Below, piece by piece: positions 11,533 through 24,600 of a DNA stretch of 64,000 nucleotides. A program made the position numbers and the translations under genes. The DNA comes from Nemania diffusa (lineage: Eukaryota > Ascomycota > Sordariomycetes > Xylariales > Xylariaceae). Below the pieces are notes generated by a model, which saw only the letters and a list, made by a program, of their open reading frames with translations, had not been told where the DNA came from and searched no databases. Numbering within the stretch: the stretch's first letter is position 1; each line of letters opens with the position of its first letter. Location of the stretch: contig JBBPUQ010000006.1 in the NCBI GenBank assembly GCA_038501195.1, positions 2,790,001 to 2,854,000 on the forward strand, written 5' to 3'.

Positions 11533-13355
11533 ATGGCCGACACGCCGCCTTCTCCGTCACTGCCACCACCATCCCTGAACGATGTCAACGATGTCGCCGA
11601 TACTGCTCCTCGGTTATCTCTAGAGATCAACATTGTTCCCAAAGAGTTTAAAATCGACAGGTTAAAAACACCCTCCACCCCAAGCACAAGGAGGCCATCC
11701 CTACAGTCACGCACGTCAATGAACGGCCCCCTTTATATGCAAACTAGCAATAATAAGGTATTCATCCGGAGAGTCAAGAGAAAAGGCGACGGTACTGTCA
11801 AGAGCTTAACCCGTTGGCTTTTAGATAACCAGATAGGTAGGTGCACTGCTCAAAGTTTCAGCTCTAGCTACGTCTTTCTTATAAGTCATCCCTCAGCTAC
11901 ACATGAGCTGCGTGGTCTCGTCAGCAACAAGCAGAAATCAGTCCTGTTATCTCCATCTGATCCAGCTAGCTAATCAGTGAGCCTTTTGCAGGGTTGTCCT
12001 TCAATCTGATAGCTCTCATCTTCCTCACCCACATGTTTATCCCAAAGGCGCGGCCTCATACGCTCAAGTTCTTCACTCTATCCTACAGCAATCCTAAATC
12101 GGGGAATTATGCCATTGGTGGCGATGATTATTACTTTATCGCTTTCTGCATCGTTCTCTTAACCGGGCTCCGGGCCGGTCTCATGGAACATGTCTTCGCC
12201 CCTTTAGCCAAAAACTGGGGCTTGAAAAGAAGAAAGGATATGACTAGATTCTCTGAACAGGCCTGGCTTCTAGTTTATTACTCCTTCTTCTGGCCCTTGG
12301 GCGTAGTAAGTTAACGGTCAATTCACTTCTGTCCTTATTATAGCTATATCATTCTCCGCTTTATTGAAACGCAGTTCCTAACAGCTGAATAGTACATATA
12401 CTACAATTCGCCCTCGTTTATGAACACTCGGGAACTATGGACTGAATGGCCAAACCGAGAAATAACCGGGCTCGTTAAAGCTTACTTTTTGGGGCAATGG
12501 GCCTTCTGGCTCCAGCAAGTACTTGTTATTCATATCGAAGAGCGTCGCAAAGACCATTGGCAGATGCTCACCCACCATTTTATCACCATTGCGCTCATGG
12601 CCGCCTCGTACTACTATCAACTCACTAGAGTCGGCATATTGATTCTTGTGTTGATGGATATTGTGGACATCTTCCTCCCAGTAAGTCATGTACCCTCTAT
12701 TCGCGTTTATGCATGTGCGCCCTTCCATAGCCTATATCTAATGGTCCCGCAGCTTGCAAAGTGCCTTAAGTATTTGGGGTTTTCAACACTATGCGACATC
12801 ATGTTCGGAATGTTCATGGTCTCGTGGTTCTTAGCTCGTCATGTGTTTTTCAACATGGTGTGCTGGAGCATTTGGAAGGAGGGTCCCCAGGTAGCTGCCC
12901 TCGGCTGCTATTATGGCAACAACGCTAGCTTAGAAGGACCATTCCCTGTTCCTGAAGGATGGCGTCACTGGCTTGAACCGTTTAGAAACCCCGAAGGGGT
13001 ACTCTGCCTCACTGAGTCGGTATTACAAGCCTTCTTGTACTTCTTGCTTGGCCTTCAGGTTATTACTATCTTCTGGTTCTTCATGATCGTTCGGGTAGCC
13101 ATAAGAGTCGTAAGAGGGGGCTCGGCCGATGACCCTCGAAGTGGCGACGAGGCGGAAAGCGATGAAGCAGAATACGAATATGAAGAAGCCCAGCCACTCG
13201 AAGAAGAGGTGGGCGTAGAGTCTATCGACCTGAAAGGGTGGGAGCGTCGAACCGGCGTGAAAAGAGCAGCGTCCTCCTCGGCAGTCAGCCTCCCTGGACA
13301 TAGTGACCGGAAGGAATTGCTTGGGCGCATTGGCTGTGAGAAGCAGGTTGACTGA
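11533..13355 (+). CDS. LAG1: Ceramide synthase (Lag1/Lac1 family)
   Basis: Four exons (11533-11836, 11992-12305, 12393-12680, 12753-13355) give 502 aa. The disordered N-terminus is Ser/Pro-rich. A basic segment (VFIRRVKRKGDGT) precedes the first membrane helix. The TLC domain carries the Lag1 motif: HHFITIALMAASYYY contains the two catalytic histidines, and the conserved acidic pair follows in LMDIVDIFLP. Other family marks are WLLVYYSFFWPLGVYIYY and EERRKDHWQMLTHH. The C-terminal tail after the last helix is strongly acidic (DEAESDEAEYEYEEAQ), then basic. The enzyme N-acylates sphingoid bases with acyl-CoA in the ER membrane. Filamentous fungi usually have two to three paralogues (BarA/LagA types) with different acyl-chain preference; I cannot tell which this is. 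Confidence 0.94.
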
Positions 13356-13839
13356 AGTTCTGGATGACTCTAGCAGGAATGTGCAGTTGCAGCACCTTAG
13401 GGTCAAACAGCTAAGCAGTAATGACATTTTGCAATGCGTCACTAAACCAAGCTATAGAACAACTAGTTCTAAACGATTTGTGACCATTAGGTAAACACAG
13501 TTTTATCCGGCCTACAAGTCACCGAGTTCGTTGAAGCCTCTCTGTTGTCTATAAACTATACGGTAGATTTGGCGATGTATATAGAATTTGAGCTTAGTAT
13601 CATACCCATACAGTACATCAAACCTAGGTTCCTTTAATTACGTATATTTGTGTTTTTAAATATAGATAACAAACCACATACATATATAGCAGGAAGTGAT
13701 GATTTAAAGATACAGTAAATCCTAGAGACATTTATACCTGCCTTTTATAAAACCAACGCCCCTGCTAGCCGTAATCGTTGCACACTGAACCATCCTAGGA
13801 TCGCCCTGTATGTTAAGGTGGTTTATCATAGACATCTTT
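13356..13839. other. Intergenic; start of the degenerate region
   Basis: Downstream of the ceramide synthase gene. The P450 relic on the opposite strand should continue here with its heme-binding segment, but no FxxGxRxCxG-like sequence is visible in any frame. AT-rich, otherwise featureless. Confidence 0.5.
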
Positions 13840-15390
13840 TCAGGTGCTCTCGAGTCTCTCGCCCAGCTGATGATGATAGAGGGTACCGGGGGGTATTACA
13901 TGGCCATCGACAAGGAAGGGCCCCTTTTTACGTTCGTCTGGATAGAGCTCCCTCCAAAGCGTTCCGGATACAGGGGACGAGATCCGTAACGCTTCGTCGA
14001 TACAGGCTCTTAAATACCGGCAACTTGACAACTGCGAACCGCCTTTAATACTGGCTTCGCTGTCAAACGTTTGCCGTATCTCAGCAGCTAAGTTGTCATA
14101 TACATCCTGGTAGTGCACTAGATAGAAGAATAGGGTACTTATGGCAGTTGTAGTAGTATCAGCGCCTGTATATTATTTAGGTTAACCTTAGCGTTCTAGT
14201 TCAAGACGCTGATGGTTCGCCTGCTAAACAAGTAATTCTTATGGAGAAACGAGAATTGCAGTGAAGAGTGATTATTGGGCGTCTTTACGATATTGCGATG
14301 AAAAGGGGAGGGGGTGGGCAAAAAGCCGGCCACTTTGTATGGCTGGAATACATAGATAGTCTTACCTGCGGGAAAAAGAACAAGGCTTCGGACCATAACT
14401 CGCTAGTCCTGATATTATTTTTGCCTCCATCTAAATCAAGATGATCAAGAACAAAAGAATATAGATCGTTCTTAGCATGCTTGCCTTGAGAGAGGTGTGA
14501 GGTGATCATCTTCTTGAGCGTGGCTCTGTACTTTAAACGGGATGTATAGTCACCCAGAATAGCTACCAAGTTGTGCAGGCCCAGCTTTTTTAGCATAGGA
14601 AACTGCATAAGACTATTTTGCTGGTACAAGGCAACAATAAGTACCTGGAGGACGAATCGATATTCTGGGTCTGTCTAAGTGTTCAAAGCGTAACCGAAGG
14701 CCAGACGACCAACAATGTCCATGCCTAGCCGCTTTGTGAGTTCTGTTATATTAACGGGCTGCAGATCCTTGGGTCCTCCGGTTGACGATGATGCTTGTTG
14801 TATCTGTTCCATAAAAACATCGATTTGTTCTAGCATAGTAGGCTCAAAAGACTGCATAGCTTTATCGGTAATTGCCTGTTCGATAAGTCTACGTTTTTCC
14901 CTATGTTTCTGTCGATCAGTAGCATTAAAAATACTTGGTTTACCCGATGTCACTATAAGCTCATAAACATGTGACTTTGTAACCCTCTCATTGTTATAAA
15001 TATCTAACATAGTAAGCACAGATCATTTCAAACATAGGGAGTATTTGACTTACCTTGTAGCGCCTTCGGTGAACTAAAGACAAGCTTACTCGGGCCATGC
15101 CTTATCACAGGACCTGGGAGTTCTGAAAATATTTATGAAATGTGTAAACGTTTTCTTAACAAAATTATTGTTTATATTATACATCATTATTAAAAACAAG
15201 TTTTAGTCAAACCTTCAAGAATAACCTGTTGCTCAGCTGGTAGGGAAAGGGGAAGCTGAGCTAACGACATAATGCCCAATAGACTGATACCTGGGCCGTA
15301 GAGACTACTTAGAGTAATTAGCACAAGAACATCAAATTCCAATTTGTAGGGGCAGGAAAATGGGGATTAACATGAGGCATTTGATGTGGA
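13840..15390 (-). pseudogene. Cytochrome P450 relic without heme-binding segment
   Basis: Reading right to left on the minus strand, P450 pieces follow in the correct order. First comes a weak membrane-anchor-like start near 15380-15190 (FDVLVLITL... then LAQLPLSLPAEQQVILEG). After an intron comes ELPGPVIRHGPSKLVFSSPK, then DIYNNERVTKSHVYE to VGRLAFGYALNT (to 14678). An in-frame TAG at 14677-14675 falls exactly where the family has Gln (NTQTDPxYRF), so CAG to TAG is the simplest origin. The helix-I motif GADTTTTAIS lies just before 14118, and the helix-K ExxR (EALR) with GPFLVDGHVIPPG follows. The frame then ends at 13840 with no PERF or cysteine-heme loop. The missing axial cysteine and the stop make a working enzyme impossible. 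It probably once served the neighbouring polyketide cluster. Confidence 0.87.
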
Positions 15391-15799
15391 AGAATAAAGC
15401 TGGCCATGTAACATGCCGCTCTACTGTTACATGGATCGGCAGGTATGTTCATGTAACACCAATTTTCAACTACAATGAATCTCGTGCCTTTTAACTCTTA
15501 TATCCCATGGAGTTCCCTTTTGATGGTACTTGTGATGTAAACCTTAGTTTCCTCAAGGCCCCTTCTGTGCTTTGAGGAACCTTTGTGGTGGTATATACAT
15601 AGTACTAGGTATGTAGTGTGACTTACCCAGACTTGGCGTTGTCCTTGTGACCTACATACGCATCTAATATACATCTCTCACACAAATACCACCCATCTAT
15701 CATGTACCAGTACATTGTCCTCTTTTATCCTATGAATAAGGTTCCCATCTAATTAGTACCGATAAGTTATTTTTTTGCTCGTTTCATTCAAACTCTGTT

Positions 15800-16699
15800 C
15801 AGGTCTTAATGGCAAACCTGGAGATCCTAGTTGTGACGACTTGCCTTGTAATAGCAATCTCTCATGACCTCAACAGGTTTGAAAAGATAAGCTGGGTTGT
15901 CTCGAGTTACTTTCTAGGGTTTTCAAGTCTAGAAGCCCTTTTCATTCATCTCCTACCCACAGAAGAGCGACTGATGCTTATTATTCCATTACATGAATAG
16001 CTGTCATCGTCATCTTCGCCAAGTTTAGTGACATATATGGATGCAACCCAGTTTTTGTCTTCTCCATAGACATCTTCACAATCTTTTCCCCTGCTTCTAT
16101 GGCTTCACAGACGACGACACAGCTATAAGGAAGCCGTCAACTCAATCACAGCCTTACGTACCCTGTTTCTCGTCTTATTTGGACTACGTGTGTGAGCAAT
16201 CTGACAGTCTTTATTATTAGTATCGTCCTCCGCGCGTTACAGGGGATTGGAGGCGGTGATTGCTTCTCTTTGAGTCAGGTTATTATAACCGAAATAGCCA
16301 AGCCCGACCACCTCTCGAAATATGTCTCATCACGAGTTCGCTAGGCCTACTATTCAGTCCCATTGCTGGGGGTGCAATAAGCTCGTAGACAACTTAGAGA
16401 TGGATATTCATTATCAAGTTTGTGACACACTTTTTCTTCCCTTTTGTGTCCATTAGGGGATCCTTGCTGACCTTTGACAGTGTCCCGGTCTCAATTACTG
16501 CCCTAGCATTAACTGTCTGGAGCATGTCTGGGAGGTTCGGATTCCAGGGGCAATCTCCCGCCATTTCCAAGTCTCCTCTCGCAAGATTAAACATACTAGG
16601 AACTTTCTTGTTACTTTTTGCAGCTGTTTTACTGACAGCGGGCTTGGAAAAGGCTGGTTTAGACTTTCTCTGGAAGTATGCATACGTCATTGTTAAATA
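15800..16699 (+). pseudogene. Major facilitator (DHA2-type drug:H+ antiporter) relic
   Basis: Fragments of a 14-TM MFS exporter occur in order but in shifting frames. TM1-2 are at 15809-16000 (ISHDLNRFEKISWVVSSYFL, compare 'LGRFxxxSWVxxAYxL'). The loop 2-3 motif is near 16019 (KFSDIYGCNPVFVFSI, compare GKxSDxxGRKPxF). The GIGGG motif lies near 16240 (LQGIGGGDCFSLSQVIITE), followed by a piece resembling the motif C region (LLFSPIAGGA). A final stretch at 16422-16697 covers LNILGTFLLLFAAVLLTAG to the aromatic WKYAYVIV. Stops and frameshifts separate the pieces. The reading ends abruptly at the edge of the AT-rich block. The preceding 400 bp (15391-15799) hold no feature. Confidence 0.82.
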
Positions 16700-16810
16700 G
16701 TAAGTTATAAGCAATAGATATATTGCATATATTAATAAATATTAAGTTAAAAAATAAGTCTAAACTTTATATAATAAAATAATACTTCTAGTATATATAG
16801 CAAATATATA
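16693..16810 (+). repeat. Left terminal direct repeat of the AT-rich block (118 bp)
   Basis: Matches 31520-31637 along its length, from TTAAATAGTAA to the GCAAATATATA end, with differences of the G/A or C/T type only. It sits exactly at the left composition boundary. Confidence 0.85.
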
Positions 16811-19800
16811 TAAAATAAAATATTTAGTTATTAACTTTATTAACTATTTATATTTTAATATTTTTATTTAAACTATATATATTTGTTTAAAATTATTACT
16901 ACTTGTTTTTTATAACTATTTTTTGTTATATTTAAAATTATATGCAGTTTTTAAAATATATGTTTTTAAAACTTTAATAAAATAAATTTTTTAGTTATAT
17001 TTATTTTTTTACTTTTACTAGTAAGTTAATAAAATATTTGCTTTTTTTTTTATATTTTATATATATATTATATTAAATTTATACTTTAGTTATATATTGT
17101 TTATTTTAAAAATATTTAATAAAGTTTTATTACTTTTTAAATAATATTATTTTTTATTTTATAAAACTAGTAATTTTTACAAAATTGCAGTTTTATATTA
17201 TTATATATATTTTTTTTTATATTTTTAGTTTTAATAATTATTATTAAAAACATATATTAATTTTAATTTTTTTTATTAATTTTTAATAATTAGTTTATTT
17301 AATATATTAAATATTTTAATTTTAAAATAACTTTTGTTAATATTTATTAATTTTATAAAATATTTAAAAGTATTTTATATTTTAATATTTAATATATAAA
17401 TTATTTAATTTATTTAGTTTTATTTGTTATAAAAAAAAATAAGTTTTAAATATATATATAAAATAATTTTAAATTTTTAATATAGTTTAAAATAGTTTAT
17501 AAATATTAAAAAAGTTAATTTATTAAATTGTTATAAATAAGCTTTTATTTTTAGTTTTAATATTTTTAAATTAAATAAAAGTTTATTTAAAAGTTTTAAA
17601 AATATAGTTAGTTTAAAAAAAATAATTAAATAAATTAATTTAAATATATTGATTTTTTTAAAATAACTTTTTTAATTATTAAATTGTAAAAAATTTTAAA
17701 ATATTATTTTAAATTAACAAAAATTTGCTTTATAAAATAAAGTTTTATATTATAAACAAATATATTAATTAATAATATTAATTAAAATTTTTATAAATAA
17801 TATTATTTAAATTATAAAAGTTAATTAAATATAACAGTTGTTTAATTTTTTATATTAATTAAATATTTAAATAATTATAGTTAAATATTAATTAATAAAT
17901 TTTAATAATAAAAAAAAGCTTAAAATAGTTTATTAATAAAAAAATAATATAAAATTTAGCTGTTTTTTTTTTATTTAAGTTATTTTTTAAAATTTAAAAC
18001 ATTTTTAAAAACTAAAAATTTATTTTTAAAAAAAAGTTTAATAAACTTATTAGCTATTTATTTTAATATAAAAATTTATTAAAAGTTTATATTTTTTTAT
18101 TAAATAGCTTTTTAATAAAAAGCTTATTAAATTAAAACATGTTTTATTTTGTTATAAAACTATAAGTTTTTAGCTATAATAATTGCTTTTTAATTATTTT
18201 TATAAATAATAATAGCAATTATTAATTTATTAATAATATTTAATTTAATTAATAAATATTAAAATTAAATAGCTTTTTTTATAATTTATATTTATTTTAT
18301 TAATTTAAATTTATATAAAAATAAAACAATATTTAGTTATTTTTTTAAATTTTAACTTATTATATTATTATTAATTAAAAATATATATTTTATAATAAAT
18401 TATTTAATTTAAATATATTTAGTTTAATTAATATTAATTTAGTTTATAAAACATTATAAATTTTTTTAATAATATAGTTATAAATTAATAATATTATATA
18501 AATATTGAAATATTTATTAAATAACTATAAAATATTTAATAGTTAAATTTTTTATATAGTAGCTTAAATATAAAACAGCATATATAATATTTAATTATAT
18601 ATTTAATATAATATATATTAAATATTTTATTATTTTTATATATTATTATAAGTTTTTTTTATTAACTTTAAAACTTTTAACTAATTTAAAAATTTTGTTA
18701 ATATTAATAAATATATAAATAATATTAACCTTTTACTATTTTAAGTTTTAAATTATTTTTTTTAAATAAGTTTTTTAATTAAAATATATAGTTTTATTAT
18801 TTTTATTTTAAAATAATATAAACATAGTTTTAAATTTTATATATTAAATTTAATTAATAGTGCTTTTTTAATTATATTAATTTTGTTTTTTAATAGTTTA
18901 ATAATTAATAAATTGTTTATATAAACAGCAATATAAATATATTTTTTTGCAAATATTTTAATATTTAAATTTAATAGTTTAAAACTAAATTTTTTTAAAA
19001 AATTAATAAATGTTTAATATTATACTTTTAATATTTGTTTTAGCTTATATAAAGCTTTATTTAGTTTATATATTTTTTTAATGCTATTATTAAATTTAAA
19101 AAGTTATTAAATATATATATTTTTTTTTATTTTTTTATAAAAAAATATAATTTTAATATTTATTTATTTAATTTTAAAATTTAATATAGCAACAATAGTA
19201 AAAATAGCTTTATAGTTTATTAGTTTAATTATTAATATAAAAGTTTTATTATAATTTTTATTAACAATTTGTTTAAAGTTTTTAATAATTTAATATATTT
19301 TATATTAAATAATTTTTTTGTTTAAACTTTGTTTAATTTTATATATTTATTTATTATTTATTAAGTTTTTTTTAATAAATAATTTATATAATATTTATAT
19401 ATAGTTATTAATTAATAATTAATATTTTAAATTTATAGCTTTTAGTTATTAAAGCTATTATATGTTTTTTTTAATTTGTTTATAGCTTTTAAGTTTAATT
19501 TTAATAGCTAATAATATAAATAATAATATAACTATTGCTATTTTAAACTTAAATAATATAACTTTTAATTTATAATATATAAAGTTTAATGTTTATATTT
19601 TAAACTTAAAATTATAATAATATTTTCAAACGTTTAATTTAAAGCTTTTTAATTTAATAATTAATAATATTAAAAGTTTTTAATTATTTATTAATATTAA
19701 TAATAATATTAAAAGTTTTTTATAATTAATTAAATTAGCTAATTTATAAAATTTATAAAAGTTTAATTTAAGTTTTATTTTAAAATTATTAAATAATAAT

Positions 19801-21333
19801 TATTATTTTACTGTTTTAATATTTTGTTTTTTTACTAGTTTTTATTATTATTTACTAAGTAATATAAATAATAAAAATTTTTATTATTTTTTAAAAGTTT
19901 TTTTAACTTTTTTAATAAATATATAAAAATATTTTTTTTTAAATTAAATATTGTAAATATTTATAACAGTATAATTATTTAATTTTAAAATTATATAGTT
20001 ATAATTACTATTACTTTTATATTTAAATATTTAATAAAAAATAGTTTTTAATTTTAATATATTAAGCTTTAGTAGTAATAAATATTTATTTATAGTTTTT
20101 ATAATTATTATATATAAATAATTTAGTTTTTTTTTGTAAAAATTTTTATAAAATATTAAATAAGTTTTTTTAAACTGCTTTTTATTTTTAATATAAATAA
20201 TAATTTAAATAAAAATAAGCTAATATTTTAACGAAATTTTCGATTTAATAGCAGTAATATATATAAATAATTAAATAAAATCTTTAAAAATACAAATGTT
20301 TTTTTTTTATTTTTTTGTTTTATTAATATTTTTTAATTATTAAATATTTAATAATAATACTTTTTTAAATATAAAAAGTAATAAATTTTTTATTTATATA
20401 TATATTAAGTTTATTAATAGTAATATAGTAGCAATAATATTTAAGTTTTTTTTATTTTTTTAAAAAGTTTTTAAATTTTAAAAACTAGTTTTTTAGCTAT
20501 TAAAAAAATATAGCTTAAATTTTATTAGTTTTATTATAAATAATTGCTATTTATTTTTTAAAGCTTTTATATTTTTTTAATATATTATTAAATATATTAA
20601 GTTTATTTAAATAAAAAGATTTTATAAAATAAATACTTTTAAAAAGCTTATTATTATATAATTTTATTTGTATTTTTTTTTATATAAGCTTTATATAAAT
20701 AGTACTAAGTTTAAAATATAATTTTTTTAATTATTATTATTAAGTTTTATATTTTTTTATTATTTATATATTTAAAATATTTATATTATACTTTTAAAAT
20801 AAAATTTATAAAATATATTTAAAAAATAATATTAAATATAACTATTTATAACTTTTTATTTAATTAATTTATTATATATAATTTAATAGTTTTATAAATT
20901 TTAAAAAAAATATGTTTTTTTATAGTTGTTTAAACTTTATTTATATAAAATAAAAATTTAGCTTTTTTTTTTACTAATTGTAATATTAAAATTAAATTTA
21001 TATTTAATTTTAAACAATAAATAATATTTATAATAGTTACTATTTTTATTTATTTATTAATAATTGTTAAAAATTTTATAATATTTATTTTTTTAAAAGT
21101 TATAATTATATTTTTAATTTTATAAATAAATAATTTATTATATAAATATAATTTAATAAAAAATAATTTGTTATTAAAATTTATTTAGTTAATACTACTA
21201 TTAAAAATTATATAGCTTGTTATTTATTTTATTAATTTTTTTACTTTTTTTTATAATATATTTAAAAAGTTTAAAATTATTAAAGTTTTTTTTAATATTA
21301 AAGTTTAATAAAACTATTTTTATTAAACTTTAT

Positions 21334-21600
21334 TATTAAAATACTAGTATTAGTTACAACTATATATTGTAGTTTATATAGTATAATATTTGTACTATAG
21401 TTGTACAAACAAATATATAGTTATATAAATAAGTATTTATTTTATACACTAGTAAAAGTTTTATTTATAATAAAATTTCTAGCTATATAAAAAAACTTCT
21501 TTTAAATACAATTATTAATATAAATATAATATAACTAGCTTTATATTCTGTTTATATATAATTTATATATATTATTATATATATATAGTTTATTTAATAC
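21334..21600 (+). repeat. 5' LTR of the inner retroelement
   Basis: Pairs with 29158-29424. Shared landmarks are TATTAGTTA, AGTTATATAAACAA-like blocks, TTTTATTTATAATAAAAT, CTAGCTATATAAAAAAACTT and TATATATAGTTTATTTAATA. Differences are nearly all transitions. Confidence 0.9.
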
Positions 21601-24600
21601 TAATTAATAGTTATAAAATATACTATAAATTAGCAAAAGTAAAAATAAAGCTAGTTTAAAGCTTAATTAAACCTGATAAATTTTTGTATTATACTTTAAA
21701 ATTTTTGTTTTGTATAAATTAAATAATTTTTGTACAATAAAGTTTAAAATAGAAAATTAAATTCGACTATTGTACTAAAGTATACTTTGCAATATTGTAA
21801 AGTTTTAAATACAAAAAACAATATTAAAAACAATAGTATATAATTATACTAAACTATTTGTTATATAACAGCTAAATAATAAAATCTTTTTATTTTTTAC
21901 TTTATACTTTTAATTACTATAATATTAAAACAGTTATATAACGAAGAAAAACTTTTTATTATATGCAATAATAATAATTAATATAACAAAATTGTTTCCA
22001 ACTGCAAATTTTTAAAACGTTATATATAAAAGCATATTAATATTTAACTATAGAATTAAAAGCCCAATATTGTAACAGCGATATTAATTATGCTTAATAT
22101 TTAAATAGCTTGTTATATTACTAAATATAAATATTTAAATTTAATTAGCTAGCTGTTATAAAAATTATATGTTAAAAATTTTAAATATTAAATATATAAA
22201 ATATAAAACTAAATAAATAAATTAGTTTAATAAAAATTGTTTAATATTTTAAAACAGAAAAGCATACAATATAATAGCAACAATAATATAAAATAACAAA
22301 TAAAACTTATATAAATTGTACAAAACTAATACTTGTTTAATAATAATAAACAAGCTTTTTTTTTAACTATTTAATCGATTTTATTACTTTTTGTACGAAT
22401 ATTTGATTTATTAACTTTAAGCTAACAGTTTTATATAATTATAAACAATATAAATATATTCTAACTAGAACTAATATAACTAAAACTAATTTTAAATGTA
22501 TACTTTTAAATATTTACAAAAAAAAACAATGAACTATTTATATAATTAACTATTAAATATAAATATATTTTTAACTTTATATACTAATATATAACAATTA
22601 TTAGCTATAAGCTAAATTTTTAACTAGTTTATAAATATTTTATAATATATTACTTTTTATATATTTTTAAATAATAGTTTTATATTTATATAATATTTAA
22701 TTTAATAATATTAAATGTATTTTTTAAATTATTTTTAATTTAGAATATATAAAATAAAATAATTTTATTAAAAAAATACGCTATTTTTTAAAAAACATAA
22801 AAAAAAAAAAAGAACTACTTTAATAAGCTATACAATTTATTGTATAATAAAATACAATTATTTATTAATATATATTAACAATTTAAAATAATAAAAAACT
22901 AATACTATATTATTTTTTTAACAATATTAAAAAGTTATACAAAAAACTTTTATATATATAATATTAAACTAGAAAAAATATAAAACAAAATTTATTATAT
23001 AATAAATATTTATTTTAATATTAATATAAACTATAGCTAATATTAAATTAATTAAACTAATATTACTTTTATATAAACTAAAAAAAAAAACTCCGATTTA
23101 TTTATTTATAATATATTTAATGTTATAATTACAAAGCTTACAAAAATATAGCAAACTTTTAATATAAATTATTAAAGCAAAATTTAGTTTAATATAACTG
23201 TTATATAAATATATTAAAATATACTAAAACTAATAATAGTTTTAATATTTTAAAAACTTATATATAAAAGCTTTTTTATTAACTTATAAACTTACTTTTA
23301 AATAATAAACAAAAATAAATCAAAATATTTTATATAAAAAATAAACAATATATATTTTATTAACTGAAAATATTATTAAAACAATTATACAAAAAAGTTT
23401 CGATTTAAAAATATACAAAAATTTTTAAATCTATTTAATATTTAATAAAACTTTATATAATTAAAAAAATAACTTATTTAAAACTTTTATATAAATAAAA
23501 AATATTTTATATATAAAAAACTAAGCTACTAATTAATTAATTATATATTTTAAAAAAAAACTTGCGTTAAAAATATATATTTTAATTTATATAAAACAAT
23601 TTTTAATTATATACTAATATTCGATTAATTTTTAGTATATTTTATAAAATATAAAAAGTATACTAAGTTAAAATTAAATAAAAGTAACTAAAAAATTAAC
23701 AAAAAACAGAAAAATTAATCGATTTAGTTTTTTATAAACAATATATTTATATATTATATAACAAGTAAAAATATTTAAAACTAAAATATTATTATTTTAT
23801 TTAACTAGTTTATATTAAATAATTAATATTATACAAAATATTAAAATAAATTATAAAATATAAGCGCTTTTAATTATTTAACAGTAAAAAAAATACAACT
23901 AAAAGTTTATTTTTAAATATATTTTTATACAAAAGTAAACTAAACATTAAAAACAATATATATTTATTTTAGTAGCAGCTATATAATTATTACAATTAAT
24001 ACTATATAAATAAAAAACATATTAAATATAATAACTTACTATATTTTTAATATTGCAATACTATTTTTGTTTTTTTTTAAAAATATTAATTGTTTAAAAA
24101 TATAGTTTAATAATATAAAAGATTTAATTATATAATATAATAAAAAAACTATTTTTGTTATATATAAATAAAAATATTTATTTTTTAATATAAGTTTATA
24201 TAAAATTAATATATATTTTATAAAAATAAAACTTTAATAGTTATATTACTGCTTTAAATACTTTTATATAAAATATTTATATAAAATATTTAATTATATA
24301 AAATATAATATAAACTATTTAATTTTAAAAAAGATCTAAAAGTTTTATTATTATTATTAATTATATAATTAAATATTTCAACGTTTTAAATTTTTAATTA
24401 AAAATAATTGCGATTTTAATTACGAAATAATAATTAATACTATATAAATAAATAGCAAATAAGTTTTTTATATTATTAATATTATAATATTTTTTTAAAT
24501 AGCAATATTTTTAAAATTTATATTTATATATAATATATAAAAAATATTATATAAATGTTAAATTAATATATATTAAAAATTACTAAATTATATTATTTAT

